Shown here piece after piece: positions 1-11,300 of a stretch of 19,056 nucleotides of DNA. The stretch spans positions 1-19,056 of the forward strand of contig JAOXYB010016587.1 of assembly GCA_028565635.1 (NCBI GenBank), given 5' to 3'. The stretch is from Phoronis ovalis. Lineage: Eukaryota; Phoronida; Phoronidae. Numbering within the stretch: the first letter of the stretch is position 1; each line of letters opens with the position of its first letter. Below the pieces are notes generated by a model. It was not told the DNA's origin, made no database searches, and saw only the letters and a list, made by a program, of their open reading frames with translations. The translations under genes and the position numbers were made by a program.

Positions 1-767
1 TTTCAAGATTTTCTCTCTATTATCAACCTCACAACTCTTATACATACAAAGATGGCTTTACAACCACAGAAACTACAACATATGATGGGCATCTGTCTGC
101 ACCCGCAGACCTCTTGTTGAAAATAACATTGTGAGGAACAATATTAATAATTATACAAAAAAATGTACATCACAGTTGCCAATAAAATATAAAATTCCAG
201 CAGCTTTGGAGAATCACATGTTAACATCACCTGGTACTTCATGGAAAAATATGGTATAAATGCAACCGTAATATATGCTAAATCTGCTGAGTGGAATGTA
301 TTGCTAGTTGAAATAAAAGGGTTTCGGTCAGTTAGCCCAGGGTGAACATTTGGAAAATGGTTCTTTTACAGGTTTTTTTCAAGTTCTTTTGGAAAGGGGG
401 CAAACTTCAGAAAAATTATTTGTGGATATGTAGAACCAGTTTAATTTATTTGTGTTGTGTAGCAACAGTGCATTAAACTAAAAAAATAAGGCAAATAATA
501 GTATTTTCAATATGCAGTTGCAATTTTGTCAGATTTTGCTTCTTCACACTATTTTCTTGTGCATTGAAGATAACTAAAATACAGATGTTTGAACTTTTTA
601 AGTTATTAAAATAATCTCAAAGGGCCACAAAAGTTTCCAAAAAGAATTTGTAAATCAACATGTTAATAACATTTTTATGCCCACCCACACAGTGGCTAGG
701 CATATAGTTGTAGCAAAGGCGTGGTATATACTAGTATATAATATTTTCCTTTGAAAAAACGAGGGTA
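1..767. other. AT-rich non-coding DNA, no feature seen
   Basis: No open frame with coding character, no splice-linked exons, and no clear repeat in this stretch. It may be intergenic or intronic DNA of a gene outside the window. Confidence 0.5.
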
Positions 768-1145
768 ATGGGTACCTTTTTCGCCGTTCGACGGAGTTTA
801 GGTGTCGATTTTGGCGAAAAACCACATTTAGGAGTATGTTTTTGGCAAATGTAACTTCCCGTTTAGGGGTTGGCTTTTCACGTACACCTACCGTTTAGGG
901 GTCCTTTTTTCAGTGGGAGCAGCGAGCATTACCTTTTGGCGACCTTTTTTTTTAAAATTTAGTGTATTATTTTGTTTTGACGACGTTTTTTTTTTTGGTT
1001 GTCGATTTTTTTGGGAACCGTTTTCTTTTTTTTGGTTGTTAATTTTTCAGAGAAAACTTCCCGTTTAGGTGTACCTTTTGCAGCAAAATCCCCCGGTTAG
1101 TGGTGGTATTTTGACCCTCCACTTGCCGTTTAGGGGCTTATTTTG
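768..1145. repeat. Degenerate short tandem repeat with CGTTTAGGGG core
   Basis: A core like CCGTTTAGGGGT recurs at about 795, 827, 862, 892, 1061, 1095 and 1130, at first spaced 30-35 bp apart, separated by T-rich and GGCGA-containing spacers. The segment from about 916 is also an inverted match to 1574-1705. No coding potential. Confidence 0.6.
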
Positions 1146-1149
1146 CACC

Positions 1150-2480
1150 CTACGATGAGCCCCCGGGAGCGTTCACAGGACGATTCGAAGGTGGATTGGT
1201 AGATTAGGCTAGTTGACATTTTTGATGAGTGACCTTGAGAAGTTGTTCAAATGTCGATCTGATTTTTTTTCATATTGTGTTTAGCGGTAATCCTTTCTTT
1301 GATTCGCAATATAGCTATATACTTCGGTTTTTATCCAATAAGCTTTGAGGGCAATGCTCGCACTTAAAAATTGGCAATACTCGCTGCTCGCACTTACATA
1401 ATAAGAAAAATTAGCCAAAAAAAGAGAAATGCCTCGCGGCAAGTTAAAAAAAAGAAAGAAAAAAATGGCCGCCAAAAGAAAATGCTCGCTGCTCGAACTT
1501 AATATAGACCCCAATGCTGAGGGGGGTAGGGGGACCCCCCAAGGTCCAATGCTCGCGCTTAAAAACTGGCAATGCTCGCTGCTCGCACTTAACAAGAAAA
1601 ATTACCAACCAAAAAAAAAAAGGAAAAAGGTCGCCAGAAAAAATCTCGAAAAAACAGAAACCAAAACAAAATTGGCCGCCAAAAGAAAATGCATGCATGC
1701 TCGCTGCTCGGACCCCAATGCTCGCGAAAACCCACCTATAGCCCTCGCTGCTCGCAAATAAAAACCAGCCCTCAACATTGTATTTGGGAGTGCAGGGTAA
1801 AGAAAGGTCAAGTGCAGGTCATTAATAATTTAAGCCTTGATCACTTTAAAGATGGCTGACTGGTGGCCAGCATGTTTGTTCTTGAGATTGTACGTCACAA
1901 TATATACCAGTGTTATCCCACTTGCTTCATAGTTGGTACAGAGTAAGTACAGGTCAAACTACAGGTTATAGGTACACTTTTGGCCCAAATTACGTCAGTC
2001 TAATATGGTCGACTGGCGGCCATGCCATGCTTGTTCCTGAGAGGTACGTATGTCGATCACATTGCGCCCATTTTGGGAAAGATGACTTGACAATTCGAAG
2101 GTTGATTTATGAAGGTCTAGGTTGGTGGGCTGATTAGGATAGGGGACATGATTGAATGACCTTCAGTTTTTATCCGATGAGCTTCATGTTCGGTACAGGA
2201 TGAATACAGCACAAAGTTCCGGTGAGTTATGATTTCAAGTTCAGTGACCTGGATCAACAGCAAAGGTTGCCAACTGGGGCCATGTTTGTTCTCAAGATTG
2301 CACATTGCAATAACAGCTTCAGTTTTTATCAGATCATATTCGGTACAGAGAAAGTACGGGTTAAAGTACAAGTTGAGTATAATTTTGCCCCAGATTACTT
2401 CAATATGGCCGACTGGCAGCCACGTTTGTTCCCGAGGGGGCAGTGTTCGATCTCCACAATTACTTGCGGACTCAAACTCC
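1150..2480 (+). repeat. Dispersed repeat family R1, tandem units
   Basis: Repeated blocks with a core like ATGGCCGACTGGCGGCCATG then TTTGTTCCTGAGAGG at about 1853, 2007, 2254 and 2405 (spacings near 150 and 247), CTTCAGTTTTTATC at about 2162 and 2319 (a variant at 1323), and GATTCGAAGGT(G/T)GATT at about 1182 and 2094. The central block at 1345-1770 interrupts it. The same family is inverted at 9830-10350 and 13425-14075. Open frames here follow the repeat, not a gene. Confidence 0.7.
1345..1770. repeat. Two-copy ~200-bp tandem repeat rich in CTCGCTGCTCG
   Basis: AATGCTCGC(A/G)CTTAAAAA(T/C)TGGCAAT occurs at 1353 and 1548; GGCCGCCAAAAGAAAATG at 1467 and 1674. The CTCGCTGCTCG core occurs five times (about 1380, 1487, 1576, 1701, 1744). 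At 1521-1540 GGGGGGT and ACCCCCC form a perfect 7-bp stem. Short open frames on both strands are by-products of the repeat. Confidence 0.65.
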
Positions 2481-2559
2481 TATGCTGCACTCTCAACTAA
2501 TCCTGCGCCGCGCCATTTTCTGTCAACGCCACTCTTTTTAAGTGCCTATGGGATTGTAA

Positions 2560-2870
2560 CCCGGCTTTTTTTCCAATTTTCAAACCTTAATATCTCGGAA
2601 ACTCTTAAATTTGAGCTACAGGTTCCAAACTTGAGATATAGACTCTCAGCAGGGATGGTAACACACAGAATTTAAGGTCAAAAGGTCATTCAGATGTCAA
2701 AATCTACAAATAGCATGATACTTACAAAAATGAGTTTTTTATAAAAGTAACTATGCAATGGTCTTCATGGAGTCAATCTGAGGTCAAAGGATAAAATGTG
2801 GTCAAATTGTTAAAACTTGATACAAAATTAAATATAAAGCTAAAATGCCATTTAGAGGTCATTTTTGTTT
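2560..2870 (+). repeat. Dispersed repeat family R2 with AGGTCA half-sites
   Basis: Contains TTAATATCTCGGAAACTC, then AGGTCAAAAGGTCA (2675-2688), a second GAGGTCAAAGG block near 2780, and AGAGGTCATTTTTG near 2855. The order and spacing resemble 8440-8900. No coding signal. Confidence 0.55.
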
Positions 2871-2879
2871 GTCTCGTAA

Positions 2880-3020
2880 TAACTGCTTCACTTGTTATCG
2901 GATCATATTTGATAAATACAGGTCAGTTATTTTGAGCTTGATTACTTTCAATATGGCCGTTTATTCCTGAGAGGGCACGTCACATTGTGCTACTTTCCAA
3001 AAAGACGAAGCGGTTGACTG
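2880..3020 (+). repeat. R1 repeat, single diverged unit
   Basis: Contains a GCTTCACTTGTTATCGGATC block, ATACAGGTCAGTTA, then AATATGGCCGTTTATTCCTG and AGAGGGCACGTCACATTG, in the same order as other R1 units. Confidence 0.6.
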
Positions 3021-3029
3021 GACAGTTTG

Positions 3030-3911
3030 AATATAAATTCATGAACATACAATAAGATATACCTTCAACGTCTGGAATTAGTACTTGTGATATTCTGTTA
3101 TGATTCTAAGAATGACTTCTACCATTTGTCATTAATTGAAGACAACATGTTTTATTATGAAAGATCTCCTAGGGGTGTTCTTTCATATTGATTTCTGGAA
3201 AGGCTATCCCAGGGGCAAACGGACGCAAAAGTTATTTCGAGGTGCTAATAATGCAAAGTTTCCTTGAATCCCGGCCTTGAATTAACCAGTAAGAAGTTTG
3301 TATATAATATAGTTATATAAGCAGCAGAATTTCAAAACACTGCGAACAGATGTATAAAAGAAAACTTGCAGAGAACAAAAGGCGTGACAGACCTGATTAT
3401 TACATTACAATACATGGCATAATATACAAAAAAAACACCACAAAATGTCTTCCCTGATCAAAATTGTACACACAAACATTTCTGGTAAATCACCCTATTT
3501 TTGGTTAAAATAAATAAACTGTATCACGCTTGCATTATTCCACAACAATTAATAATTAATATGTATCTAGTTTACACGTATCAATTACTGCATCATACTT
3601 TAAGTTTAAAATTGCACATTTTGTCAAATGCGCTATCAAACACATTATTCTACTGTTTCTTTGTACGTCCAAATATATGACAAGAAAAATATTAAGTAAA
3701 ATACATTTTAAGTAGTCTCCTGAGTGACTATCAATGTGTCAGAACTTTCATACTCTAGATATACTTTAATTATATCAACAGCCAAAAATATCAAACATCC
3801 TATTAAATCATCACAGACCCCATTTTTGAAAAATAAATTCCATGCTCTCATGAGATTACATTATTATTTAAAATTTTTTTTAGTGTCAAGAAATATAAAA
3901 GATAATAAAAA
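3030..3911. other. AT-rich non-coding DNA, no feature seen
   Basis: Only a low-complexity open frame of 63 codons (3724-3915) with no recognisable motif. It lies more than 1.3 kb beyond the GALNT stop on the 3' side. Confidence 0.5.
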
Positions 3912-4516
3912 ATAAACGAGGATTATTACAAAAAATAAAAGTGAAAGCACCAACATTTGAAGCGATCCAGTCTGAATAAATCCATCCGTTAGTGTTCCGT
4001 ACCTTTAAACTAACATCTGAGCTTAACCATAGTCAATTTTTTGTTTATTATCTCGAAAAGCAGAAGAACGATAATCCCACAAAAGTCTTGACACCAATCA
4101 AATTTCAGCTTTCAATGATAGGTATAACAGTGGACTATATAAGCGGGTAGGGGTCGATCACACAAACATTCTGTCCTGTCGGAGTTTATCTATAGTCCGC
4201 TAAGCAAGAACGGCGATACCTATTCATCATCATAGAATAGACGTGGTAGGCGACAATGGATCACAGAGAGAGAAATTAAGGCTTGTCTCGGTTTGCTAAA
4301 GTTTAATGACGTAATTATTTTGAAGTTAAATTGAAGGAATGTATTTATTTAACAAAAAATTACTGTGGTTAAGCCCAGACGTTAGTTGAGAAGGTACTGA
4401 ATACTAACGGATGGATTATTCCTGATAGTGGAAGCGATCGTGTCCGTTAAACAAGGTTTATTAAAAAAAATAGTGAAAGCACCAAATTCTGAAGCAGCCG
4501 GGCCCGTTAAACAAGA
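3912..4516. repeat. 60-bp tandem repeat interrupted by transposon copy A
   Basis: GTGAAAGCACCAA occurs before the element (3941) and after it (4473). GAAGC..CCGTTAAACAAG occurs at 4431 and 4491 (period 60), and the 9-bp duplication GAAGCGATC falls within the unit. The array of roughly 2-3 units thus predates the insertion. Confidence 0.5.
3968..4430. mobile_element. Non-autonomous DNA transposon, copy A
   Basis: 463 bp with long terminal inverted repeats (about 70 bp). The left end begins CAGTCTGAATAAATCC; the right end reads, reversed, CACTATCAGGAATAATCC, then both share ATCCGTTAGT and an ACTAAC..CTTAACCA stretch. It is flanked by an exact 9-bp duplication, GAAGCGATC, at 3959-3967 and 4431-4439. 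No transposase frame. Its interior is inverted relative to copies B and C. Long inverted ends with a 9-bp target duplication resemble Mutator-like MITEs; the superfamily is inference. Confidence 0.85.
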
Positions 4517-4917
4517 TTTCTATTTGGTCTAGCTGTCCTTACAAGAAGTTATATTATTTTCTTTTTTCCCACATTTCATCTCAAAAATGAGGGCCAGGAA
4601 ATGGGTTCAAAGTGAATCCATTCTTGTAATCATAGCCAGTTCTCAAATTAGCAAAGAAGCTATAATTATATGTTCATGAATCCAGGTGATCGAATTTCCA
4701 AACTTTCTGAATCACGGGCTAAGCTTTGTGGTCATTACACAAACCTTTGGTGTTAAAATGCTTATCAAGCAACACTAAAACTCACTTTCCCTTAAACGTG
4801 ATTAAAACTAGTACAGTCTTCTAGGTAAGAAAATACTGAGCGCAGAAATAGATATGAATGTTCCACATCAGACACAGCATCAAAAAGTTCAAAGGAAATA
4901 CATGTACTACCATACGA

Positions 4918-4923
4918 TTTATT
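4918..4923 (-). terminator. Candidate poly(A) signal AATAAA for the GALNT gene
   Basis: AATAAA on the minus strand, 319 bases past the stop codon; it is the first exact hexamer downstream. A variant, ATTAAA, lies nearer at 5080-5085. The stretch between the stop and here is AT-rich and has no long reading frame that I would call, as expected for a 3' UTR. The choice between the two is inference. Confidence 0.4.
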
Positions 4924-5241
4924 CAGCACAACTACCTGGTAATTAGAAAATTAAATGGCATAGGTTACTGGACAGGATCACATTGAAAACCTATATATTA
5001 ATATTGGTCTTATGCAGCCTATCGAGCCACAGTATAAGACCAAGACATTACCTATAGTTACAATAATTAGCTCTTTCCATTTAATTATTAAATACAACAT
5101 AGTGGAGTATGACATAATGTACAGTTGTGATACATTAAAATTCAAAGAAATGAAATGAAACATAAAAAACAATTATCCATTTAGGATACAGTGTACCAGA
5201 TATTACATGAGAATAAAAAAAGATTTAAAATAAACAATGAA

Positions 5242-5366
5242 TCATAAATAATTTTCGAATGTCCATTTTTGTGAGTCAGCACCAGAACATTTTGAAATGT
5301 AAACCAGTTCTCCATTTTTCAAATCAGCAACATCTAAACACAGGCCACTTGCATGCTTAATTTCAC
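5242..5366 (-). CDS. GALNT exon 11: lectin repeat gamma and stop
   Basis: Terminal exon. It completes Gly529 and encodes 530-569 and TGA at 5242-5244. The acceptor is acgttttttag. It carries GLCLDV (CLD at 538-540), a KC turn at 554-555, and QKW at 561-563, ending TFENYL. Intron 10 (2782 bp) is the longest in the gene. Confidence 0.93.
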
Positions 5367-8300
5367 CTAAAAAACGTGAAAATTTCGTATTTAATCAGTC
5401 TCTTTGTTAATGAACAGAGTAAGCAAGTATATTAATTAAATGAGACTTTAATTTGGTTGAGTATTTGGCCGGATCGAGCTATAGTGGGTGCGTAGCGATA
5501 AGCCGACATTCAACTAGTCCGACATCCTATTTTTCCGCCATCTCACTAGATCTAGTTTGACAGCTTTTTGAGCCTTCAATCCTGCATCACCCACGGCTTT
5601 AACATTTATGTCCAAAACAAGTTCATTTGCTTGGTGGACTTCCTAACTCTTCCGATCGAAGGACTTCTCCATCACTTCTTAATCCCGACTAACCTGTGTG
5701 CACTTTCATGCACATTTTAACCATGAGCTATATAGATGTTGTAAACCGAATTTGGTATTTTAAATCAAAATAATACGTCTATTACAAACTCAATACTGTA
5801 ACAGATGTTCTATAAAAATCCGAAAAAAGTCATGACCTTTTAAAAAAGCGTTCACATACTTCTCTATCTCCTGTTAACAATTGGTAAACGTGGTGCTATA
5901 AAATGAGCATCTTGCCCTCATTCTTTACTCCATGGGATACAGATGTCCTAAACCGCATTTATTTTTTTATTTTGCAATAAATGTATCGTGTGTTAGGTAC
6001 GATTTTAAAAAACTCCCGAAAAGACATAATCTTAAAATGTTTATTCTTGCTGTTACGTGTATGTGCTTGACGCACTTTTTAAGTTAGACGCTTTAGTGCC
6101 ATCATTTACTGCGTGTTACAACATTGAATCCAACGTAATAATTTTGATTCTAAAAATACCAAATGTAAAGCACCTATAGCACATGTTTACTCTGTGTATT
6201 TTAACTTAACGACATGATAACGACATTTTAACGTAATAATAAAGATACTGGCGAATAAATTCTAACATTATTTCAAGTTCATTGTCTACGCGTATTATTA
6301 ACAACCAATTATGAAAGGCCTAGATATGTTGAAGTATCCAATTTTAGTTTACATTATTTGTATTTATGTTTTAACAAATTCTGTCATAAAATCATCGACA
6401 TTTTCTTGAAACCAAAATGTCATTTATTCAGTAGCCAAATTTCCCAGCACATTTCCTGTTAAAGTTCAAAATCACGAAAAGAGATAAAATTACATTTAAT
6501 AAAATGACAGCGTGTAGGTGTGGATTAAAATATTAAACCATTTTATTTTTTTGTCAAGTGAGAAAATCTATTAAACTAATATATTTTAACAATTATAATA
6601 AATATTTTCAATTTTTTCTGTCGCCACAGCGAAACAATAATAAAAATTTCACTATAGTGTAGTTTTAAAATTGAGAAAACGTCGTAGTTGTTAAAAAAAC
6701 AATTTCGCAATTTTGTGTTTATTAAAATGTAGAGTGAAATTATAATTGTTGCTTGCTGCGAAGACCGAAATAATTGCGGTTCACAGCTAGTGCCCATAAT
6801 CTAACGGCAGTTTTGATAAGAACTTGTTTTTCTTTCTCTACCCAGTTTGTTCTTATCTTTTCACGTTTCTCGTACGCATATATTGTACATGCGGAACTAG
6901 CGCATTTTTAAAATATTACACTTTGTTTAGTGAAATTTGCGAGTGTTGATGTTGTTTGATAATGATAATATACTATACTACTTAAGGAGAACGGATCCGT
7001 TCAGGAATACTACGAGCTATATGAACAATGTCGCACGTTACGCAATGTCAGCATAATGCTAACAGTATAGCGTAGAAGTCAACTGCCCTTTCCGTATAAT
7101 GAGGAATACACTTGTGATTACTTCTGCGATTGTAATTACCCCCTTTTCAGATTTTATTGCACCATTTCCATTTTCCCTGTTTATAGTAATTAAAATTAAC
7201 TAGCATCCAACAGTTTACACTTTTTCGCATCACCTTCGCTTGTAACTGTAACTTTACACCCCGTTTTACCCTTACATTTACAATTACTCTCATCTTTCCC
7301 TCGGTATTCCCTAAAATTTGCTGTAGCTATTTTTGCCATTGTTAGTAATTAAAATTAAAATTATTAGACTAGATTTTTAACTGTATACAGAACATGCTGT
7401 ATTAAGAAAACAGACCTACAATATTTGAATATATATATTACGTTTTGCAGACAACAAAACGGAATATATAATTTTAAAAGGGACTGTATAAATGCCGTAT
7501 AAAAATCACAAAATACGTTCGAACCCTATTGCATCAAACAGCGAATCACTATGATATCAACTCCAAGGTAGAGATACAGGCATGCATGCCAATGGCAAGA
7601 GATATGCGTAAATATTGATGTTATACCGTATTTTCCCAAATAATCGCTGCGTTATTTTTTTTCAAAAGAAAAGGTCTTCCAAAGCTTAAAGAAACAGTAA
7701 GCTTATTTTGTTGATCACATACCTAGAGAAATTTGTGCAGTGGTTTGGTCAATGTGGAAAAATAATTGTTGTGGAAATCATCGGCAAGAAGTGTAGATCA
7801 CCTCCTGCCGTACTCAGCATGGAAATTCTACTGGAAATATCTACTGCATGGAGGTGATCCGAAGTTTGTTTTGCGAGCCAAAACACTTGTCAAAGATAAT
7901 TTGGGAAAATATTACTATATTTCCTTAAACCCAACACATCATCCAAAAAAGAGCCAACCAACTACACATAATAATTAATCAAATTATGATTATCTCGTAT
8001 TAATTCAAATGGGACTAAACTCAAATTCTCGCTCCTGGGGGCGATTATTAGAGAGAGGGCGATTCTTGATTTGTTTTATATAGTCACCAAAGGGGGCGAT
8101 TACTAGAGAAAATACGGTACTGCTACCTACCACTTCGTTGGTACCTACCTGATACCTTGTTATGTTTCCATTCTTGGCTTCCCTCGGCTTTATGACAAAT
8201 CCTCAAACGAAGGTGGGAGTTTTCTATTCCCGTAGCATCGACGCAACCTTCTTCTCGCCTTAACTCATCTGTACTAGTAAGTGAGAAAATCTAAAATGAA

Positions 8301-11300
8301 AGAAAAAATCCTAAAATGTATTGTTGCAACAGTTTTCCAACTTCAAAACTAGCACTATTTTTAACCTCCTGATATATTTTATTCACGGGGTTATATTACA
8401 TTTTTATTGCCAGCTATCCTATTGGATTTGTATGTTAATTCTCCTTTCCAATTTTCAGCAAGCTATATCTCAGAGACGATTATTGGTACAGGTATGGCAC
8501 TTGAGGTGATATCCCTGGGATATGCATTTGTTGACCTTGAGGTCAAAAGGTCATGTCAAGGTCAAACTTTAAAAAGTGCTCAAAACGTACCAAAATGCTG
8601 GTATCGGGTTACAGACAGGTTATTTGGATGATCTCTGTAGTTAATTAGATACTAAAGGGTCAGTTTTATTTTTTGGCATCTTTTCAATACATTTATAGAG
8701 GAAACTGTCGTATCTTGAAAACAGTTGATCTTACAGGCTTGTAATTTGGCATCCCGGGGGTGGGTAAAGTTGACATCAAGGTCAAAAAGTTATCTAGGGG
8801 TCAAGAGGTAAAACTCTCAAAATAGCATTGCATGCTCAAAAATTAGGTTACTGTGTCATTTTGACGTCATGAGGTCATTTTGAGGCAATAGGCCAAAAAA
8901 ATGAATTAATTTTGTTAAACTCTTGTTGTGAATTTTTATTGTTCACTCAGTTTTAAAATTTTGTTATTTTTAAAAATGGGGAGGTAAAGAAGAGGGCATC
9001 CATCTTCACCCTCCCTCCCACTGAAAGATACACCCTGCTGTTAATAATTCTTAAGACAGCTGAAACCTGTGCAGTAATAGTCACCTACACTAGTACTTTT
9101 GTAACACTGCAACCCAACTAAAAAGAGAAAATACCATCTTACTTCATTAGTTCTTTTTCCATGTTGGCAATGAAAAACTGCAATATTAAACACAGTCGCT
9201 TCATCTTTACCAAGGGTATCCAAGCATAAGTCATGTGACGGATTCCTCACCTAAAATGTAAATCCAATTTTTATTTGTGTATCCTATTGCTAGAGGGAAT
9301 CTATAAGTTTATTTTGCTATATTCCATAGTTTATTAGAATGGTTTCTTCCGGGGATGATCCAGAATCCGTGAAACAGGCTTCAAAATCCAGGCATGCATT
9401 CATAACTTGAGTGAAAGAAAACTAGCGATCAGCGGGTAGTGTTTTTACAATCGTTTCCGCATCAACTGAATTCAGGATAAAATGGTACCATAAAAGGTAT
9501 GACGAATATAAAGGTCATAGGTCCCAAAATTGGTGTTGTCTAGTCACCATTACATTTTTGGAGTTTCTCAGTGAATTTGTACAATTACGCCTAAAATACA
9601 GATGCACTACTATTCTGAACGAAGCAGATTCTGGAATATTCCTCTTGGCAGAAAACGTTAGGAAGTCACAACTACAAGTAATTAGCTGCGCGTAGTCAAC
9701 TATTATTAAACGTTTCGAACATTTCATTCAATTTTTCATCAAAGTTAGACCTCATAATGAAATTATTTGAGTAGTATCCTCCAGACTTCAATATATTTGC
9801 AATTCGCTTTGCGATTTGATCCACATTTCAAGAACATTCTAAACTGTCACTTATAGTCTTCACGAATCAATGCATGTATTCATCGATCATTTGTGTTTCT
9901 GAAAAATAGTGCAGCGTGACGTGCCCTCTCAGGAACAAACATGGTCGTTGGTCACTACTGTGTAGTGAGGGGCATAAAAAGTGTTACGTACAACGAAAAA
10001 TGTCATGTGTTTACCCTGCATCGAATGAAAAGCTGATGGGATGACAACTGAACCAGTTATTGCAAGTATTATGCACAACAAAAAATGTCAAAGATTGGGA
10101 TCGGCGTTTGAATCACTTTTCAAGGTCATTCTAAAATGTCACCTAGCCTATATATTACGCCCACCAGCCTATTATATGGCCTCCGTGAATCCACCACGAA
10201 TTGCTTAATCAACTTATCGTCTTTTCCACAATTAACGCAAAATTAAAGTGACGTGCATTCTCGAGAACAAACATTGCCGCCTGTCGGCCGTATTGGAAAA
10301 AGTCATGGTCAAAGTTATAACCGACTTACACTTCTGCACTACTGTGTAGTGATGGACACAAAAAGGTAGCTATTGTGCCCTTTTACATTCAAATAATTAG
10401 AGCAACTAAACTGTACACACGGAATTTAGTTTAAATTGTGACACGCAATTATCAAAAAAAAACTCTGACTCACCAAGCCAAATGCATGCACATGCTCATC
10501 AGGAATGAATTTTTCTGGATATACATTTTCCAGATACCATTTAAAACTTTTACATCCAAGCCTCTCCCTTAGCGCTTTACGTTCAGATATATCACCAGCA
10601 TCGACATTCTATGAAAAATATCAGAAAAACTGATTGATATATATATTCCTTCATCAATGTTTTGTTTATATGGTCATAGAGTTGAATTTTATGATGCATA
10701 TTCCATGTACAGCTTTTAAAAAGGATTAATTGATAAACAATCAACACAATTATATTGAAAACCTGTAAGTGATAATTGTTTCTGATAGTTCCAAATCGAA
10801 AGGCTGTGTATATGTACTTCAGCTGGTTATGATTCTGGCTATAGTTTCTGGTAGCTATATTCAATACATCTACCTGTTCTAATAAATACGATGAAGTAAT
10901 CTAAGTAACTCACAATAAGATCCTGTCTGTGTGCATAGAACAAACGTTTGTATTCGTCCATCCAGACTTCTGCCAGCCTCTTGGAATTGATACCATGGGT
11001 ATCTTTATTTCCTATAATTAAAGATCGGCAGTATGTCTACATTATTAAACATGTCACTAATTAAACGGAAAAAATCAAACACTTTGCAGATAATTTTCAG
11101 ATAAATTAAATTATAAATTATAAATTAATTATACTAAACGCAATTCTGACTCTCTTGCTTGACTCTCTATAGTGGTGATAGTTGGAAACTGCATAAATTA
11201 GAAATGTATCAAATGCTGGCCGAAGTACCTGGGAATAAATAAGGATGACTAGCTTTGAAGATGTGTCCAACTCTTGAACAAGGTATAAACTCTAATGTAC

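Noticed and set aside
1281-1811. Several overlapping open frames of 69-110 codons on both strands
   Set aside because: They lie entirely in the tandem, homopolymer-rich repeat block, occur on both strands at once, and read as low-complexity Lys- or Phe-rich strings.
2229-2675. Open frame of 148 codons, the longest in the window
   Set aside because: It runs through R1 and R2 repeat units, and similar motifs recur in non-coding copies elsewhere. No domain or splice context supports a gene.
4130-4150. TATATAAG in transposon copy A as a promoter
   Set aside because: The matching place in copies B and C lacks the TATA string, so it looks like a chance change within the element.
6510-6568. Minus-strand IFSLDKK after an AG, as a candidate lectin exon
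   Set aside because: The only usable GT gives the wrong phase and leads to an immediate stop. The exon at 8149-8290 fits in motif, splice signals and phase.
7515-7530. GTTCGAACCC resembling a tRNA/SINE B box
   Set aside because: No A box at the right distance and no cloverleaf could be drawn.
7766-7978. Possible transposase remnant in the TA-flanked element
   Set aside because: No DDE/DDD or helix-turn-helix pattern is visible and only 70 codons are open; the element looks non-autonomous.
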